The notes beneath the pieces are model-generated. The model saw only the letters and a list, made by a program, of their open reading frames with translations. It did not search any database and was not told the DNA's origin. This document shows, piece by piece, positions 7,692 through 17,532 of a DNA stretch of 64,000 nucleotides. Each line of letters begins with the position of its first letter. Position 1 is the first letter of the stretch. A program made the translations under genes and the position numbers. This stretch comes from Anaerolineales bacterium (GTDB lineage: Bacteria > Chloroflexota > Anaerolineae > Anaerolineales > Villigracilaceae), in the NCBI GenBank assembly GCA_030583885.1, contig CP129480.1, positions 1,736,001 to 1,800,000 of the forward strand, read 5' to 3'.

Positions 7692-8148
7692 CCGCCAGCA
7701 GCAGAAGCCGCCCGCCAAGCGTTCGCAGGTCGTCCTCATCCTTGAACTTCATGCCCGCCGCGTTCATCACGGCGCGGGTGTAAGCGGGCTTGAGACGGTA
7801 AAACTGGACCAGCATCTCCCCCGCGTTTTCGCTGGAAAGCGTAGTTGCGCGTGCCGTAAATTTTCTCCGCCTGACCTGTGCTTCGAAGCGCGGATTGGTT
7901 TGGATGTTGCGAACCCAGTCTGCGTGCGAGCCGTAGGCGGAGAGGACGTAGTAGGTATCGGTCTGTCCATCGTGAAGCAGGACGTCCACCATTGCCTGGC
8001 GGCGCTTGCCGCTCTTCCTGCCGATGGTGGTGATAAGCATCCACTGCGCGCCGATCAACCGTTCCCAGCCGCCGAAGCCGAGTTTGTGAACGAACAATGG
8101 AATTTTGAAGAAGACCTTCAGCAGGGTATTGGGACGTTGTTTGTTCAT
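7651..8148 (-). CDS. Deazaflavin (F420)-dependent nitroreductase-family protein
   Basis: This 165-residue split-barrel protein belongs to the DDN / DUF385 nitroreductase family, whose known members use reduced cofactor F420. Family marks are LITTIGRKSGKRRQAMVDVL and YYVLSAYGSHADWVRNIQTNP, where the Gly-Arg-Lys-Ser-Gly loop and the later Trp contact the cofactor phosphate and ring. The substrate is unknown; quinone or nitro compounds are typical. It is the last gene of the minus-strand run after the ABC exporter. Its 3' end overlaps the murI 3' end by 41 bp. Confidence 0.85.
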   Translation of the reverse strand: MNKQRPNTLLKVFFKIPLFVHKLGFGGWERLIGAQWMLITTIGRKSGKRRQAMVDVLLHDGQTDTYYVLSAYGSHADWVRNIQTNPRFEAQVRRRKFTARATTLSSENAGEMLVQFYRLKPAYTRAVMNAAGMKFKDEDDLRTLGGRLLLLAVNPQTEDADHPST

Positions 8149-8185
8149 ATTATTTTTTCATGGCTGGAGATTGGGCAAAGCCGCG

Positions 8186-8977
8186 TTAGAACTGTTCGAA
8201 GTGCCCGGTCTGACGGGCAACGTTCAGCCGATGGGCGAAAAGCTTCAAGGCTACGACGCCATAGACCAGCCCGATGATGACTTCAAGCCATATTAAGCCA
8301 GACACCTGGGTATAAGATGCGCCATCTATGATGTCACGGATTGCCAACAAACCGTTCGTCATCGGCAACATGCGTCCAAAAACCTGGACGACGGGAGGCA
8401 GGGCTGTGATTGGAAAATTCACCCCGCCTGTGACCATCAACAAATAACCAACCGTATTGCAGACAAGCATTCCCCAGCGTGTGGGCAGCATAATGGCTCC
8501 AGACAACCAGCCAAGCGAGGAGGCCGAAGCCACTGTGATAATTGCTATTGGCGCTGCGTGCAGCAAACCGGCAACAGTCAGCTCCTTCCCAAAAAAGGGC
8601 ATCAGGACGAATAATACAAGCAATATTCGTAACAGTCCATCAATATAGTCTGCCACACTTCGACCAAGGATCACTGGAAACCATTTTGCCGGGGATGCGA
8701 TCATGTACGGGATAGTTCCCACCCATTTTTCCAATTCGATCACAACTGACATTGAAATGATACTGGGGAAGACAGCGGCATGCATCACATTTCCAATGAA
8801 TGCGAATTTTGCCAACTCGCTGCCTCCTGCAGCGTAAGCGACAAGAATAAAAAAGGTTGCCTGAAAAATCGTACGTGGTATGCGGGACCCGAATATCGTG
8901 GCTGGCGTTATTTCAACCGATAGGTTTGCCCAGCCTGCCCGTGTTCCAGCTAGAAAAAGTTGCAGCAATCGGCTCAT
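8186..8977 (-). CDS. ABC-2 type transporter permease (second subunit)
   Basis: This 263-residue integral membrane protein has about six hydrophobic segments (for example residues around 50-70, 140-165 and 175-200) and the ABC-2 permease layout. It pairs with the upstream permease and ATPase in an exporter; related daunorubicin-type systems export drugs, lipids or polysaccharide. The ATG at 8977 overlaps the upstream TAA by one nucleotide (TAATG) and follows GAGG. A longer reading frame up to 9094 lies entirely within the previous gene. Confidence 0.82.
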   Translation of the reverse strand: MSRLLQLFLAGTRAGWANLSVEITPATIFGSRIPRTIFQATFFILVAYAAGGSELAKFAFIGNVMHAAVFPSIISMSVVIELEKWVGTIPYMIASPAKWFPVILGRSVADYIDGLLRILLVLFVLMPFFGKELTVAGLLHAAPIAIITVASASSLGWLSGAIMLPTRWGMLVCNTVGYLLMVTGGVNFPITALPPVVQVFGRMLPMTNGLLAIRDIIDGASYTQVSGLIWLEVIIGLVYGVVALKLFAHRLNVARQTGHFEQF

Positions 8978-9768
8978 TAATAAACCTCTAAAGAACCGTC
9001 TTTGCAAACTCGTTCCTCCACCAACCGGAATAAAATCCTGGCAATGACGAGATACGCCAGCGAAAGCCCGATGAGGTAAAGATTTATGCTCCACGGATTC
9101 CCGTCAATTAACCCGGCGGATGCCCCGAGCGCAATATTTCCCCACATGGGAGCGAGGGATGCGGAGAGTGGTTTGACCCAGGCCGGCAGGATGGTAAGTG
9201 GAAACATCAAGCCGGAAAGAATGAAAATCGGGTAGTTTGCGGCTTCAACAAAAGCCCCGGCGTTTCTGGTCAGGACAAAGAAGGAACCCAGCACAAGCCC
9301 GAAGCATGTCATGGCAAACAGTGTCAGCAGCAGACTGATGAGAAAAGCAACCGGCTGGGTGATGTCCAACTCAAGACGAAACGCCACCAGCCCGGTCAAC
9401 ATTGTCACTGCCATTGATAAGAGGGATGCCGCCGCGTTCGACAGGCTTTTTCCGATAAGGATGATGGGTAATGGTGTGGGGGCGGCGATCAACATGGACA
9501 GGGTTCCGCCCCTACGCTCACCCTCCAGAATGCGTCCGGATGTCCACAAATTTGCGTTCCAGATCCCGATCATGCCTGCTCCGATCACTGCAAAAAGGCC
9601 GAAATTGCTCTTGCCCCCATAGATGTATGTGCCGACAGAGATAAGGGTGAATATGACCGGGAGTACGAATAATGTGCCAATGAAAAACTGGTTGGTGGCG
9701 CGCTCCTTGGCCTGCATGGTAAAAGAGGAGGCTATTACTCGCAGAAATCCTGAGAGGTGGGAAATCAT
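8977..9768 (-). CDS. ABC-2 type transporter permease (first subunit)
   Basis: This 263-residue membrane protein has around six predicted transmembrane stretches and the motif region GERRGGTLSMLIAAPTPL, typical of the cytoplasmic loop after the second helix in ABC-2 permeases. It forms the heteromeric pore with the next permease. Its ATG overlaps the ATPase stop (ATGA), so subunit synthesis is coupled. The cargo cannot be told from sequence. Confidence 0.85.
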   Translation of the reverse strand: MISHLSGFLRVIASSFTMQAKERATNQFFIGTLFVLPVIFTLISVGTYIYGGKSNFGLFAVIGAGMIGIWNANLWTSGRILEGERRGGTLSMLIAAPTPLPIILIGKSLSNAAASLLSMAVTMLTGLVAFRLELDITQPVAFLISLLLTLFAMTCFGLVLGSFFVLTRNAGAFVEAANYPIFILSGLMFPLTILPAWVKPLSASLAPMWGNIALGASAGLIDGNPWSINLYLIGLSLAYLVIARILFRLVEERVCKDGSLEVY

Positions 9769-10745
9769 GTGTTAATCGCCTCCTTTCCCAAAAGTTTTAC
9801 GTAGGCGTCCTCAAGCGTTGGTTGACGGGTGACCACTTTTTGCACCCGCGCACCATCAAGAATGCGCAGGAAATCCGGTACATATTCCACGCCGTCCGGG
9901 GACTGAATCTGCAAAACCTGGACTTGATCACGATTATTCACATTGACCGCTTCGACTCGTGGATGTGCCCGTAACGCGTTTAACGCCTCAGTGGAAACTC
10001 CAAGGCATTCTATCTCCACCACCTCCAGGTTTGCCACCAACCGCTTGAGCGCAGCGGGGGTATCGGTCATCACGATTTTTCCCTTATTTACAACGGCAAC
10101 CCGCTGACAAAGGGCATCCACTTCATACATATAGTGCGAGGTGAGGAAAATGGTCGTGCCATTTCGGTGGAGGTCTGCAATGACATTCCTCAACTCACGG
10201 GCGGCAATTGGGTCCAAGCCAATGGTTGGTTCATCCAAAAACAGCACATCGGGATTGTTGATTAATCCGCGTGCAATATGCAGCCTTTGCTTCATCCCGC
10301 GCGAATACCCCTCCACGCGTTCGTCTGCGCGGTCTTTTAGTCCCACAAGTTCAAGCAATTCCGGAATGCGTTTTCGTGAGATTTCCGGCGGCACCAAATA
10401 AAGATCGGCAAAATACCGGATATTGTCGTATCCGGATAATCTGTAGTAAAGCCCGCGTTCCCCGCCATAGACCATGCCAATCCGCGGGCGTAGTTTTTTT
10501 GTGTCGCGAACCACGTCCAAGCCGAGTACCTGTGCGCTCCCTGTAGTTGGCAGCAAGACAGTTGAAAGAATCCGGGTGAGCGTGGTCTTTCCCGCCCCGT
10601 TTGGACCGAGCAAGCCGAATAACTCGCCAGGTTCCACGTCCAGGTTTATGTTTTCCAGCGCGGTCACATCCTTGCGGGTGCGGCGGATGGTGCCGGTTGT
10701 GGTGGTGTAAATGCGTCCGAGTTTTTCGATTGCAATGGCAGGCAC
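9765..10745 (-). CDS. ABC transporter ATP-binding protein (ABC-2 exporter)
   Basis: This 326-residue ATPase has Walker A GPNGAGKTTL, a Q-loop region, the signature YSRGMKQRLHIARGL (SRGMK in place of LSGGQ, common in the CcmA/DrrA class), Walker B LFLDEPTIGLD and the switch His in LTSHYM. A C-terminal extension of about 90 residues follows the nucleotide-binding domain, as in DrrA-like proteins. It energises export through the two permeases encoded after it. The start is a GTG preceded by GGGAAGGAT. It is the first gene of a three-gene exporter set. Confidence 0.9.
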   Translation of the reverse strand: MPAIAIEKLGRIYTTTTGTIRRTRKDVTALENINLDVEPGELFGLLGPNGAGKTTLTRILSTVLLPTTGSAQVLGLDVVRDTKKLRPRIGMVYGGERGLYYRLSGYDNIRYFADLYLVPPEISRKRIPELLELVGLKDRADERVEGYSRGMKQRLHIARGLINNPDVLFLDEPTIGLDPIAARELRNVIADLHRNGTTIFLTSHYMYEVDALCQRVAVVNKGKIVMTDTPAALKRLVANLEVVEIECLGVSTEALNALRAHPRVEAVNVNNRDQVQVLQIQSPDGVEYVPDFLRILDGARVQKVVTRQPTLEDAYVKLLGKEAINT

Positions 10746-10845
10746 TGTTATATCCTTCCCGGATTTAGGATCTAGGAATTCGTGTTTGAATCATACCACT
10801 CTGGAAAGAGAATCGGATTATTTCTTGCGTGAAACGATAATTTTT

Positions 10846-11463
10846 TTAATCCGCAGGCACGATGTTTAGGTCCTCCGCACTGACGCGGACAGGTTTCACC
10901 GCTTCGAAACTCAATTGCGATACGTCCAGGTTGTATTTTCCCGCGACAGACTCGAACAGCCTGTGATATCCGATCGGGATGGCTGCCTCCCAATTCAAGC
11001 CGAGCAGTCGCGCGACTGCCCGTAGTGAGTTGACGTTCTCCCCTTCAATCTCGACGAACTCGCCATAGGGTAGTTCATCCAGCATGATGTGAACGCCGTT
11101 CAACTCGTGCGTGGCGCGGAATTTTTCATAAAACACCACGGGAACAAAACCGAGTATTTCGAGAAATTGTTTTGCGTCCTCGAAATCGCCGACCATGAAC
11201 TCGATTTCCCTGCGGGAGAGCACGCCGTCCGCGCGTTGCTCGCTGGGACCTTTGAATGTGAATTTCGCTTCTGTATCTTTTCGCAAACGCAGGACTTTGA
11301 ATTGCCTTCGCAGATCACCGCTGGGATTGTCAAAGCGCAGGTTTATCTCATGTACGCGCGGTTGAATCAAGTGCGCCTTCAATTCAAGAAGGCGCACTTC
11401 GATCTTTTTTAGATCCCGCACATAAAACTTGACTTCGGTTTCCCGCCCATTTTCGGCAGTCAT
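10846..11463 (-). CDS. CYTH-domain protein (class IV adenylate cyclase / triphosphatase-like)
   Basis: This 205-residue protein has the CYTH signature ETEVKFYV (ExExK) at residues 8-12, the basic strands FKVLRLRKD and KFTFKGP, and acidic LDELPYGEFVEIEGE strands that bind metal-triphosphate. Family members are class IV adenylate cyclases or inorganic/thiamine triphosphatases; the true substrate is unknown. The start overlaps the biotin-carrier stop by 4 nt, so it is co-expressed with the carboxylase subunits, an odd functional pairing. Confidence 0.85.
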   Translation of the reverse strand: MTAENGRETEVKFYVRDLKKIEVRLLELKAHLIQPRVHEINLRFDNPSGDLRRQFKVLRLRKDTEAKFTFKGPSEQRADGVLSRREIEFMVGDFEDAKQFLEILGFVPVVFYEKFRATHELNGVHIMLDELPYGEFVEIEGENVNSLRAVARLLGLNWEAAIPIGYHRLFESVAGKYNLDVSQLSFEAVKPVRVSAEDLNIVPAD

Positions 11464-11957
11464 TGCAAACTCAACAGGGTCTGTTTTTGCTCCACGCTTT
11501 CGCCAGCTTTCACACGAATGCGCCCCATGGTCCCGTCACGCGGGGCTTTGAGTTCATTCTGCATCTTCATGGATTCAAGGATCAGCATGACCTGTCCTTT
11601 TTGGATCTCCTGACCTTCCTCCACAAGGACGCTTACCACAAGCCCGGGCATGGGCGCTTTGAGATGGAATTCACCTCCCTCTGCGACCCCTCCGCCTGCC
11701 GCTGCTTTAAGACGCTTTTCCCGTTCATCCTCAACATTGACCTGATACTGGCGTCCGCGCAAGAGCACCTGCCAGTCTTCATCTCCCTGATAGACGAAAG
11801 ACTCGTATGATTTGCCATCCAATAACAGGGAGAAGACAGGCTGTCCGCTCACGGATTCAAAGTCCACTTGAAGCAGGCGGTCGCCAATGCGGATGTGACG
11901 TTCATCCACAACCTCGATCTCAAATTCCCTGTCGTCAATGGTAGTAACATATTTCAT
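11460..11957 (-). CDS. Biotin carboxyl carrier protein of acyl-CoA carboxylase
   Basis: This 165-residue protein has an N-terminal region with the DUF-type barrel common to acyl-CoA carboxylase carriers, a glycine-rich linker (about 86-96) and a C-terminal biotinyl domain whose biotin is attached to Lys131 in ESMKMQNEL. It shuttles carboxyl groups between the biotin carboxylase and the carboxyltransferase encoded just upstream in the same operon. The carrier is a separate polypeptide here, whereas many alpha subunits carry it fused. Confidence 0.93.
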   Translation of the reverse strand: MKYVTTIDDREFEIEVVDERHIRIGDRLLQVDFESVSGQPVFSLLLDGKSYESFVYQGDEDWQVLLRGRQYQVNVEDEREKRLKAAAGGGVAEGGEFHLKAPMPGLVVSVLVEEGQEIQKGQVMLILESMKMQNELKAPRDGTMGRIRVKAGESVEQKQTLLSLQ

Positions 11958-11970
11958 AATAGATCATCCT

Positions 11971-13479
11971 TTAGCGGTGCATTCGTTCCCAGCGGCCGAC
12001 CCATTTCCAGTTGCTTGTGTCACGCTCGTTGCGGCGGACGATTTGAGCCGAGCGCTCAGTTTGTTTGTGAGCGACCAGCGTGGCAAGGATGGCGGCAATC
12101 TCGGCGCTCGAATTCTTGATTTCGGAAGAGCCCTCCATCGAGAATCGTTCTTCCACAAAACGGGTATCAAACTGACCGCCCATGAAGCGGTGAGAATCCA
12201 TCAGGGTTTGATGGAAGGGGATGTTCGTCCGTACGCCGACGATGCGGTATTCCTCCAGCGCGCGGCGCATTCGCAAAATGGCTTGGGCGCGTGTCTCACC
12301 CCACACGATCAATTTCGCGATCATGGGATCGTAATAGGGTGTGATCTCGAAGCCTGGATAAACGCCCGTATCCACGCGTACACCGGGTCCGGTGGGCAGC
12401 AGGCTGTGCGTGATCCGCCCCGTGGACGGCATGAAGCCATTGAACGGATCTTCGGCGTTCACGCGGCACTCGATCGCATGCCCATTGGTTTGGATCTGTT
12501 CCTGTGTATAACTCAGCTGCCGGCCCCGTGCGACGCGGATTTGTTCCGCCACGATATCCACACCGGTCACCATTTCGGTCACGGGATGTTCCACCTGCAG
12601 GCGCGTATTCATCTCTAGGAAATAAAAATTACGGTCCTTATCCACAAGAAATTCGATGGTGCCGGCATTGACATAATCCACGGCCTGTGCGGCTTTCACG
12701 GCAACGCTCCCCATTTTTTCACGCAGCTCATCATCGAGGAAAGGGGACGGCGCCTCTTCCAAAAGTTTCTGATGGCGGCGCTGGATGGAACATTCGCGCT
12801 CACCGAGATGGATCACGTTGCCATGTGAATCCGCCATGATCTGGAATTCGATATGGCGTGCACCTTCAACCAGTTTTTCCAGATAGACATTCCCGTCGCC
12901 GAAGGAGGATTCCGCCTCGCGTCTTGCGGACTGGAGCAGGGTCGGCATTTCCTCCAGGCTTTTTACCTCCCGCATGCCTTTTCCGCCGCCTCCGGCAGTG
13001 GCTTTGATCAGCAACGGAAAGCCAATTGTTGGTGCGGTCTTCAGCAGGTCTTCATCGGTCATGTTGCCAACAGCCTCCGTGCCGGGCACAACCGGCACAC
13101 CGGCCTTGATCACCGTTGCGCGTGCCTTGCCTTTATCGCCCATCGCCGCAATGGAGGATGGCTTTGGACCGATAAAATTGATTTTCAACTCTGCGCAGGT
13201 TGCGGCGAAGTCTTCACGTTCCGCCAGAAACCCATAGCCGGGGTGGATGGCATCTGTGCCGGACTGTTTGGCAATGTCCAGAATTTTATCCGCCCGCAGA
13301 TAGGATTCCCGTGAAGGCGCGGGGCCCAGCAAATAGGCTTCATCCGCATAACGCACGTGAAGCGCATTGCGGTCGGCTTCAGAAAAAACAGCGACGGTGT
13401 CAATGCCAAGTTCACGGCAGGCACGGATGATGCGCACTGCGATCTCGCCTCGGTTTGCAATCAGGACTTTTTTGAACAT
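11971..13479 (-). CDS. accC: Biotin carboxylase subunit of acyl-CoA carboxylase
   Basis: This 502-residue ATP-grasp enzyme carboxylates biotin using bicarbonate and ATP. It starts with [20 protein letters not shown] and shows the glycine-rich ATP lid [12 protein letters not shown], the [13 protein letters not shown] motif and [16 protein letters not shown]. The last 50 residues or so are family-atypical and may be a linker. It lies between the carboxyltransferase and the free biotin carrier, so it most likely serves a propionyl-CoA or related acyl-CoA carboxylase rather than only acetyl-CoA carboxylase. Confidence 0.93.
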   Translation of the reverse strand: MFKKVLIANRGEIAVRIIRACRELGIDTVAVFSEADRNALHVRYADEAYLLGPAPSRESYLRADKILDIAKQSGTDAIHPGYGFLAEREDFAATCAELKINFIGPKPSSIAAMGDKGKARATVIKAGVPVVPGTEAVGNMTDEDLLKTAPTIGFPLLIKATAGGGGKGMREVKSLEEMPTLLQSARREAESSFGDGNVYLEKLVEGARHIEFQIMADSHGNVIHLGERECSIQRRHQKLLEEAPSPFLDDELREKMGSVAVKAAQAVDYVNAGTIEFLVDKDRNFYFLEMNTRLQVEHPVTEMVTGVDIVAEQIRVARGRQLSYTQEQIQTNGHAIECRVNAEDPFNGFMPSTGRITHSLLPTGPGVRVDTGVYPGFEITPYYDPMIAKLIVWGETRAQAILRMRRALEEYRIVGVRTNIPFHQTLMDSHRFMGGQFDTRFVEERFSMEGSSEIKNSSAEIAAILATLVAHKQTERSAQIVRRNERDTSNWKWVGRWERMHR

Positions 13480-13497
13480 GAGCTCTCCTCGTCCCTC

Positions 13498-15045
13498 TTA
13501 TAGCGGGATATTCCCGTGCTTTTTGGCGGGATTTGCATCGCGTTTGTTGCTCAACATTTCCAGCGCGTTGATTAAACGCGGGCGGGTTTCCTTCGGCTCG
13601 ATCACATCATCAATATATCCCCGTTGTGCAGCAACATACGGATTGGCAAATTTTTCCTTATATTCCGCAACCAATTCGGCCTTCCTTTTAACGGGATCCT
13701 TTGCGGCATCAAGCTCCTTGCGGAAGATGATGTTTACCGCGCCGTCCGGTCCCATCACCGCGATTTCGGCGGTGGGCCAGGCAAGGTTCACGTCACCGCG
13801 GATGTGCTTGGACGACATCACGCAGTACGCACCGCCGTATGCCTTGCGGGTGATGACAGTCAATTTCGGCACCGTTGCTTCGCAGTAGGCATAAAGCAAT
13901 TTGGCGCCGGAACGAATAATGCCGTGATGTTCCTGGAAGGTGCCCGGCAGGAAACCGGGCACATCTTCAAACGTGATGATCGGGAAATTGAAGGCATCGC
14001 AAAAACGCACGAAGCGGGCCGCTTTTTCACTTGCATCAATATCCAAAACGCCCGCCAGGACCGCAGGCTGGTTTGCGACAATACCGACGGAGTGTCCGCC
14101 GAGGCGTGCAAATCCAACCACGACATTCTGGGCGTAGTTCTCGTGGATCTCGAAGAATTGTCCACTATCCACGATCATGCGGATGACTTCCTTGATGTCG
14201 TATGGTTTGTTCGCATCATCAGGGACAATCTCGTTCAGACCCTCATCCATGCGCAGGGGGTCATCGCTCGGCACAAATGGCGCGTCTTCCATGTTGTTTT
14301 GAGGCAGATACCCAAGCAGTTTGCGGATGAGGTACAGCGTATCCGCTTCACTGTCCGCGGCGATGTGGCATACCCCGGATTTTTCGGAATGCACGCCCGC
14401 GCCGCCAAGCTCCTCCTGGGTTACCTCTTCATGAGTCACGGTTTTTACAACATCCGGTCCCGTGACGAACATGTAGGAGGTATTGCGCGTCATGAAAATA
14501 AAATCCGTCAATGCAGGGGAGTATACGGCGCCGCCGGCGCACGGCCCCATGATGGCGGAAATTTGTGGAATGACGCCTGAAGCCATGGTGTTGCGCAGGA
14601 AGATATCTGCATAACCCGCAAGCGAAACCACGCCCTCCTGAATGCGCGCGCCGCCCGAATCGTTCAAACCGATGATCGGCGCACCGTTCTTCATGGCCAT
14701 GTCCATGATCTTGCATATCTTTTCGGCATGAACTTCGCCAAGACTCCCCCCAAAAACGGTAAAATCCTGCGAGTACACATACACGAGCCGCCCTTCCACA
14801 GTGCCCCAGCCCGTCACGACGGAGTCGCTCATGAATTTTTGTTCGTTCAACCCGAAATCATGCGTGCGGTGAACTACAAATGGGTCCACTTCGCGGAACG
14901 AGCCTTTATCCAGCAATAAGTCAAGGCGTTCGCGCGCGGTCAGGCGCCCCTTTTTATGCTGCGCGTCAATCCGCGCCTGGCCTCCGCCAAGTCGCGATTG
15001 TATTCTCGTGTCATTCAGTTTTTGGATTTTAGATTGTTTGCTCAT
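13498..15045 (-). CDS. Acyl-CoA carboxylase carboxyltransferase (beta) subunit, propionyl-CoA carboxylase type
   Basis: This 515-residue carboxyltransferase transfers CO2 from biotin to an acyl-CoA. The N-terminal half has [16 protein letters not shown] and the oxyanion region [12 protein letters not shown] and [12 protein letters not shown]; the C-terminal half has [21 protein letters not shown] and [20 protein letters not shown], typical of propionyl-CoA carboxylase beta chains. The exact acyl substrate (propionyl, methylcrotonyl or mixed) is not proven. The ATG at 15045 follows GAGAGGCGT and overlaps the previous gene by 17 bp. Confidence 0.9.
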   Translation of the reverse strand: MSKQSKIQKLNDTRIQSRLGGGQARIDAQHKKGRLTARERLDLLLDKGSFREVDPFVVHRTHDFGLNEQKFMSDSVVTGWGTVEGRLVYVYSQDFTVFGGSLGEVHAEKICKIMDMAMKNGAPIIGLNDSGGARIQEGVVSLAGYADIFLRNTMASGVIPQISAIMGPCAGGAVYSPALTDFIFMTRNTSYMFVTGPDVVKTVTHEEVTQEELGGAGVHSEKSGVCHIAADSEADTLYLIRKLLGYLPQNNMEDAPFVPSDDPLRMDEGLNEIVPDDANKPYDIKEVIRMIVDSGQFFEIHENYAQNVVVGFARLGGHSVGIVANQPAVLAGVLDIDASEKAARFVRFCDAFNFPIITFEDVPGFLPGTFQEHHGIIRSGAKLLYAYCEATVPKLTVITRKAYGGAYCVMSSKHIRGDVNLAWPTAEIAVMGPDGAVNIIFRKELDAAKDPVKRKAELVAEYKEKFANPYVAAQRGYIDDVIEPKETRPRLINALEMLSNKRDANPAKKHGNIPL

Positions 15046-15424
15046 ACGCCTCTCTCGACATTGATTTGACGGCAAAGAAAATTAAGACCAGCAGCCCCAG
15101 ATTTACTATAACAGCAAAGACCAAGTTTGGTCGCGGATATTGGAAAAGAAACCTCTCGCTCCAATACCAGACCGTATAAGCTGCTGCAGTCCCGAGGAGC
15201 AGTTTTACCGACCATGCCTTTTTCTGCCACATTCCCCAGCAGAGCACAATGCCGATGGTTACCCAAAGCCCGCCAATTACCGCGCCGAGCGCTGGTGTGA
15301 GGCCGGCTGAGAACTCGGTCAGTACCCCGCTCCAGGCAAGCGCCGTCCACGCCCGCAGGAGATTCCACATTGTTAGGATTAACACCAGCCATAGCGCAAG
15401 GGTTACAGGGAAAGTGCGTTTCAT
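15029..15424 (-). CDS. Small four-helix membrane protein of unknown function
   Basis: This 131-residue protein has about four hydrophobic segments (around residues 5-30, 45-68, 77-92 and 98-118) joined by short loops. No family was recognised. It starts 1 nt after the preceding glycosyltransferase stop and overlaps the start of the carboxyltransferase by 17 bp. The start at 15424 was chosen because the upstream extension would lie in the previous gene. Position suggests it is an accessory to the GT-C protein rather than to the carboxylase, but that is inference. Confidence 0.7.
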   Translation of the reverse strand: MKRTFPVTLALWLVLILTMWNLLRAWTALAWSGVLTEFSAGLTPALGAVIGGLWVTIGIVLCWGMWQKKAWSVKLLLGTAAAYTVWYWSERFLFQYPRPNLVFAVIVNLGLLVLIFFAVKSMSREAYEQTI

Positions 15425-15425
15425 C

Positions 15426-17495
15426 CTAATATTTCGGTTCTTCAAGCAGATACAATAATCCCTTCCCGCCGTACGAGTCAAACCGGACAAGATAGGGCGC
15501 AAATTGACCATGGTATGGCGGCATGAGCAGAAGTTGCGGGTTTGCAAAAACGATGGTCATGCCGCGTTCACGTAAATACGGGGCCGCTTCCCCGTTTTGC
15601 ACTGCCAGGAAATATTCGTAACTGTTGATCAGCCCGTCCATGTTGACGATCGTGCGGTCATGGATCAGGTAGCCCACGTTGCCTCCGCCGGTCATGCCGA
15701 TGACGCTGCCAGGTGGTGTGTGCTCTTCGAGATATTCCAGTACCTCCATGTAGGGACGGTCTGCAGGGAAGTAGTTGTGTTGCATGATGGAAGTAATAAC
15801 CTTGCTAAAATTGTAGGCGGAATATGTGCTGAACAGGAGCAGCGCAATCACTGCTGTTTGATGTACGAACGTTATTTTTAGCAAGAGTCTTAGTAACAGA
15901 TCAGTCAGCAGGCCGCCGGCCAGCGTAATCATTACCATCTGGCTTATCCAGTACCATTCCTTTGCACCGCCGTAGGAGGTGGTTGTGTAGGAAAGGATGT
16001 GAATCCCGCAGCCAGCAGCGAGAGGCAGGAGCGCCATCCTTGAAATGGATAATGCAGTGTGGCGTTTGTTGATAAACAAAACAAGCATTGCCAGCAGAAA
16101 AAACAGGAGCATTGCAATATAGTAGCGATCCCCCACTTTGTCTGCGCCAGGATACAAGGGACGCAAGGTTTCCGAACCCCAATAAAAAATTTCAGACAAG
16201 GGCTGCCAGCTATTGAAATGATCCCTGCCGATGCCGAGGAAGGAGAACCAATTGGAGGCAGGTCCTTCATACAGGGTGATTGGCATGCTTCCCCACCAGC
16301 GTTTCACCTGCCCGCTGACTGGGCTGGATGTGCCAAACAGGACCTTGTTGAAGAGCATATATGCCGCTAGGAATCCGCCGACGATACCATAGTATGTGGA
16401 GCCTTCGGAGAACCACTGCCTCCAATTTGCTTTGAATTCACTGTGGGGTAATTCTGAGGATGGCATGCCTGCTTTGCCGAACCAGGCCGCGGCGAGTCTG
16501 AGCGCAAAGAGGAGCGACAGGCTGATGCCCCAATCCAATACAAGGGCGGTGCGGGGTAAGTTTTTTCCAAATCCAAATTGAATAAGGAGTGCATAGAGAA
16601 TCGCAACGATAAGCGTGCTGGCAGTCATTGCGAAAAAAGTCTGGCCGAACGTTTTCCAGATCGGGTTTGCACGCGGATGTTGATATGCACCAAGGAAATA
16701 GAGCGCAATTGTTTTGACGATCACTGCCAGAATGGCGGCTTCCACTGCTGAGGATGCGTAGAAATCGTTGTAGGGTGTAATGCCAGTTCGCAGTGCAACT
16801 GAACCTGTCATGGATGCGAAAATGATGACCATATCCAGCGGGAGCAGGTGGCGGAGGGGTTTGCCGCGAAAGATGATCCATGTCCCTGTAATGACGGCGA
16901 GGAAGACCAGGTCCAGCCTGCTGAACATGACCATCACTGCGATGAGCGCGAGCCCGGCAATCTGGCGGGGTTTTACTGTTGTTGTGCGCCATTCATTTTC
17001 AAAACATGAGAGTTTATAGACGAAATATACAATTGAGAATGCCGCCAATGGTGTTTCCAACCCGTATTCGTAAACGTTCAAATGGATATAAAAATTGAAA
17101 GCCCAAAAACATGCGGCAGGAATTGCAGCCGCCTGGGAAAGGTTGTTTTTTATCAACCTGTAGATCAGCACCGCGGTTGCCGCCTGAAAGCCGGCGGTGG
17201 CCAACAGCAGTATCCGCAAGGGCAGGATCAGGTCAAAGCGGGCGAGCGCAAAGATCGGAATGCAGATAACCATCCACAAGGGATGATACCCATTGGTTGG
17301 GTTAATGCCGTCGAAGGTGCTGCCATGCCCCTCGGCAATATTTTGCGCGACCTTGAAATAATAATAAGCATCATCGCGTTTGAACCATATGTTGGGGAAG
17401 GTGTACGCATCCGCCAGCGCCGCATAAAGGTGGACGCTTAATATGATGATAATCAGCAGGACTTCAAAGAGGGAGAAGCGTTTAAGGAAATTCAT
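15426..17495 (-). CDS. GT-C type membrane glycosyltransferase, GT39-like
   Basis: This protein of about 689 residues has an N-terminal membrane helix, a first extracytoplasmic loop with the acidic pair KRDDAYYYFKVA and then NPTNGYHPLW, followed by many transmembrane segments and a soluble C-terminal domain. This plan matches lipid-phosphate-sugar-dependent GT-C enzymes of the dolichyl-phosphate mannosyltransferase relatives. Substrate and acceptor are unknown. The ATG at 17495 is preferred; an ATG at 17522 would add nine residues. It lies between an alcohol dehydrogenase and a small membrane protein. Confidence 0.75.
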   Translation of the reverse strand: MNFLKRFSLFEVLLIIIILSVHLYAALADAYTFPNIWFKRDDAYYYFKVAQNIAEGHGSTFDGINPTNGYHPLWMVICIPIFALARFDLILPLRILLLATAGFQAATAVLIYRLIKNNLSQAAAIPAACFWAFNFYIHLNVYEYGLETPLAAFSIVYFVYKLSCFENEWRTTTVKPRQIAGLALIAVMVMFSRLDLVFLAVITGTWIIFRGKPLRHLLPLDMVIIFASMTGSVALRTGITPYNDFYASSAVEAAILAVIVKTIALYFLGAYQHPRANPIWKTFGQTFFAMTASTLIVAILYALLIQFGFGKNLPRTALVLDWGISLSLLFALRLAAAWFGKAGMPSSELPHSEFKANWRQWFSEGSTYYGIVGGFLAAYMLFNKVLFGTSSPVSGQVKRWWGSMPITLYEGPASNWFSFLGIGRDHFNSWQPLSEIFYWGSETLRPLYPGADKVGDRYYIAMLLFFLLAMLVLFINKRHTALSISRMALLPLAAGCGIHILSYTTTSYGGAKEWYWISQMVMITLAGGLLTDLLLRLLLKITFVHQTAVIALLLFSTYSAYNFSKVITSIMQHNYFPADRPYMEVLEYLEEHTPPGSVIGMTGGGNVGYLIHDRTIVNMDGLINSYEYFLAVQNGEAAPYLRERGMTIVFANPQLLLMPPYHGQFAPYLVRFDSYGGKGLLYLLEEPKY

Positions 17496-17532
17496 TTTTT
17501 CATGGGTATTAAGGATGCCCATTATAAGCGTT

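Noticed and set aside
11938..12618. A 226-codon plus-strand frame inside the biotin carboxylase gene
   Set aside because: The real gene on the minus strand has full ATP-grasp motifs; this is a shadow frame.
13624..14580. A 318-codon plus-strand frame inside the carboxyltransferase gene
   Set aside because: It is the mirror of a conserved carboxyltransferase and has His/Arg-rich, low-information sequence.
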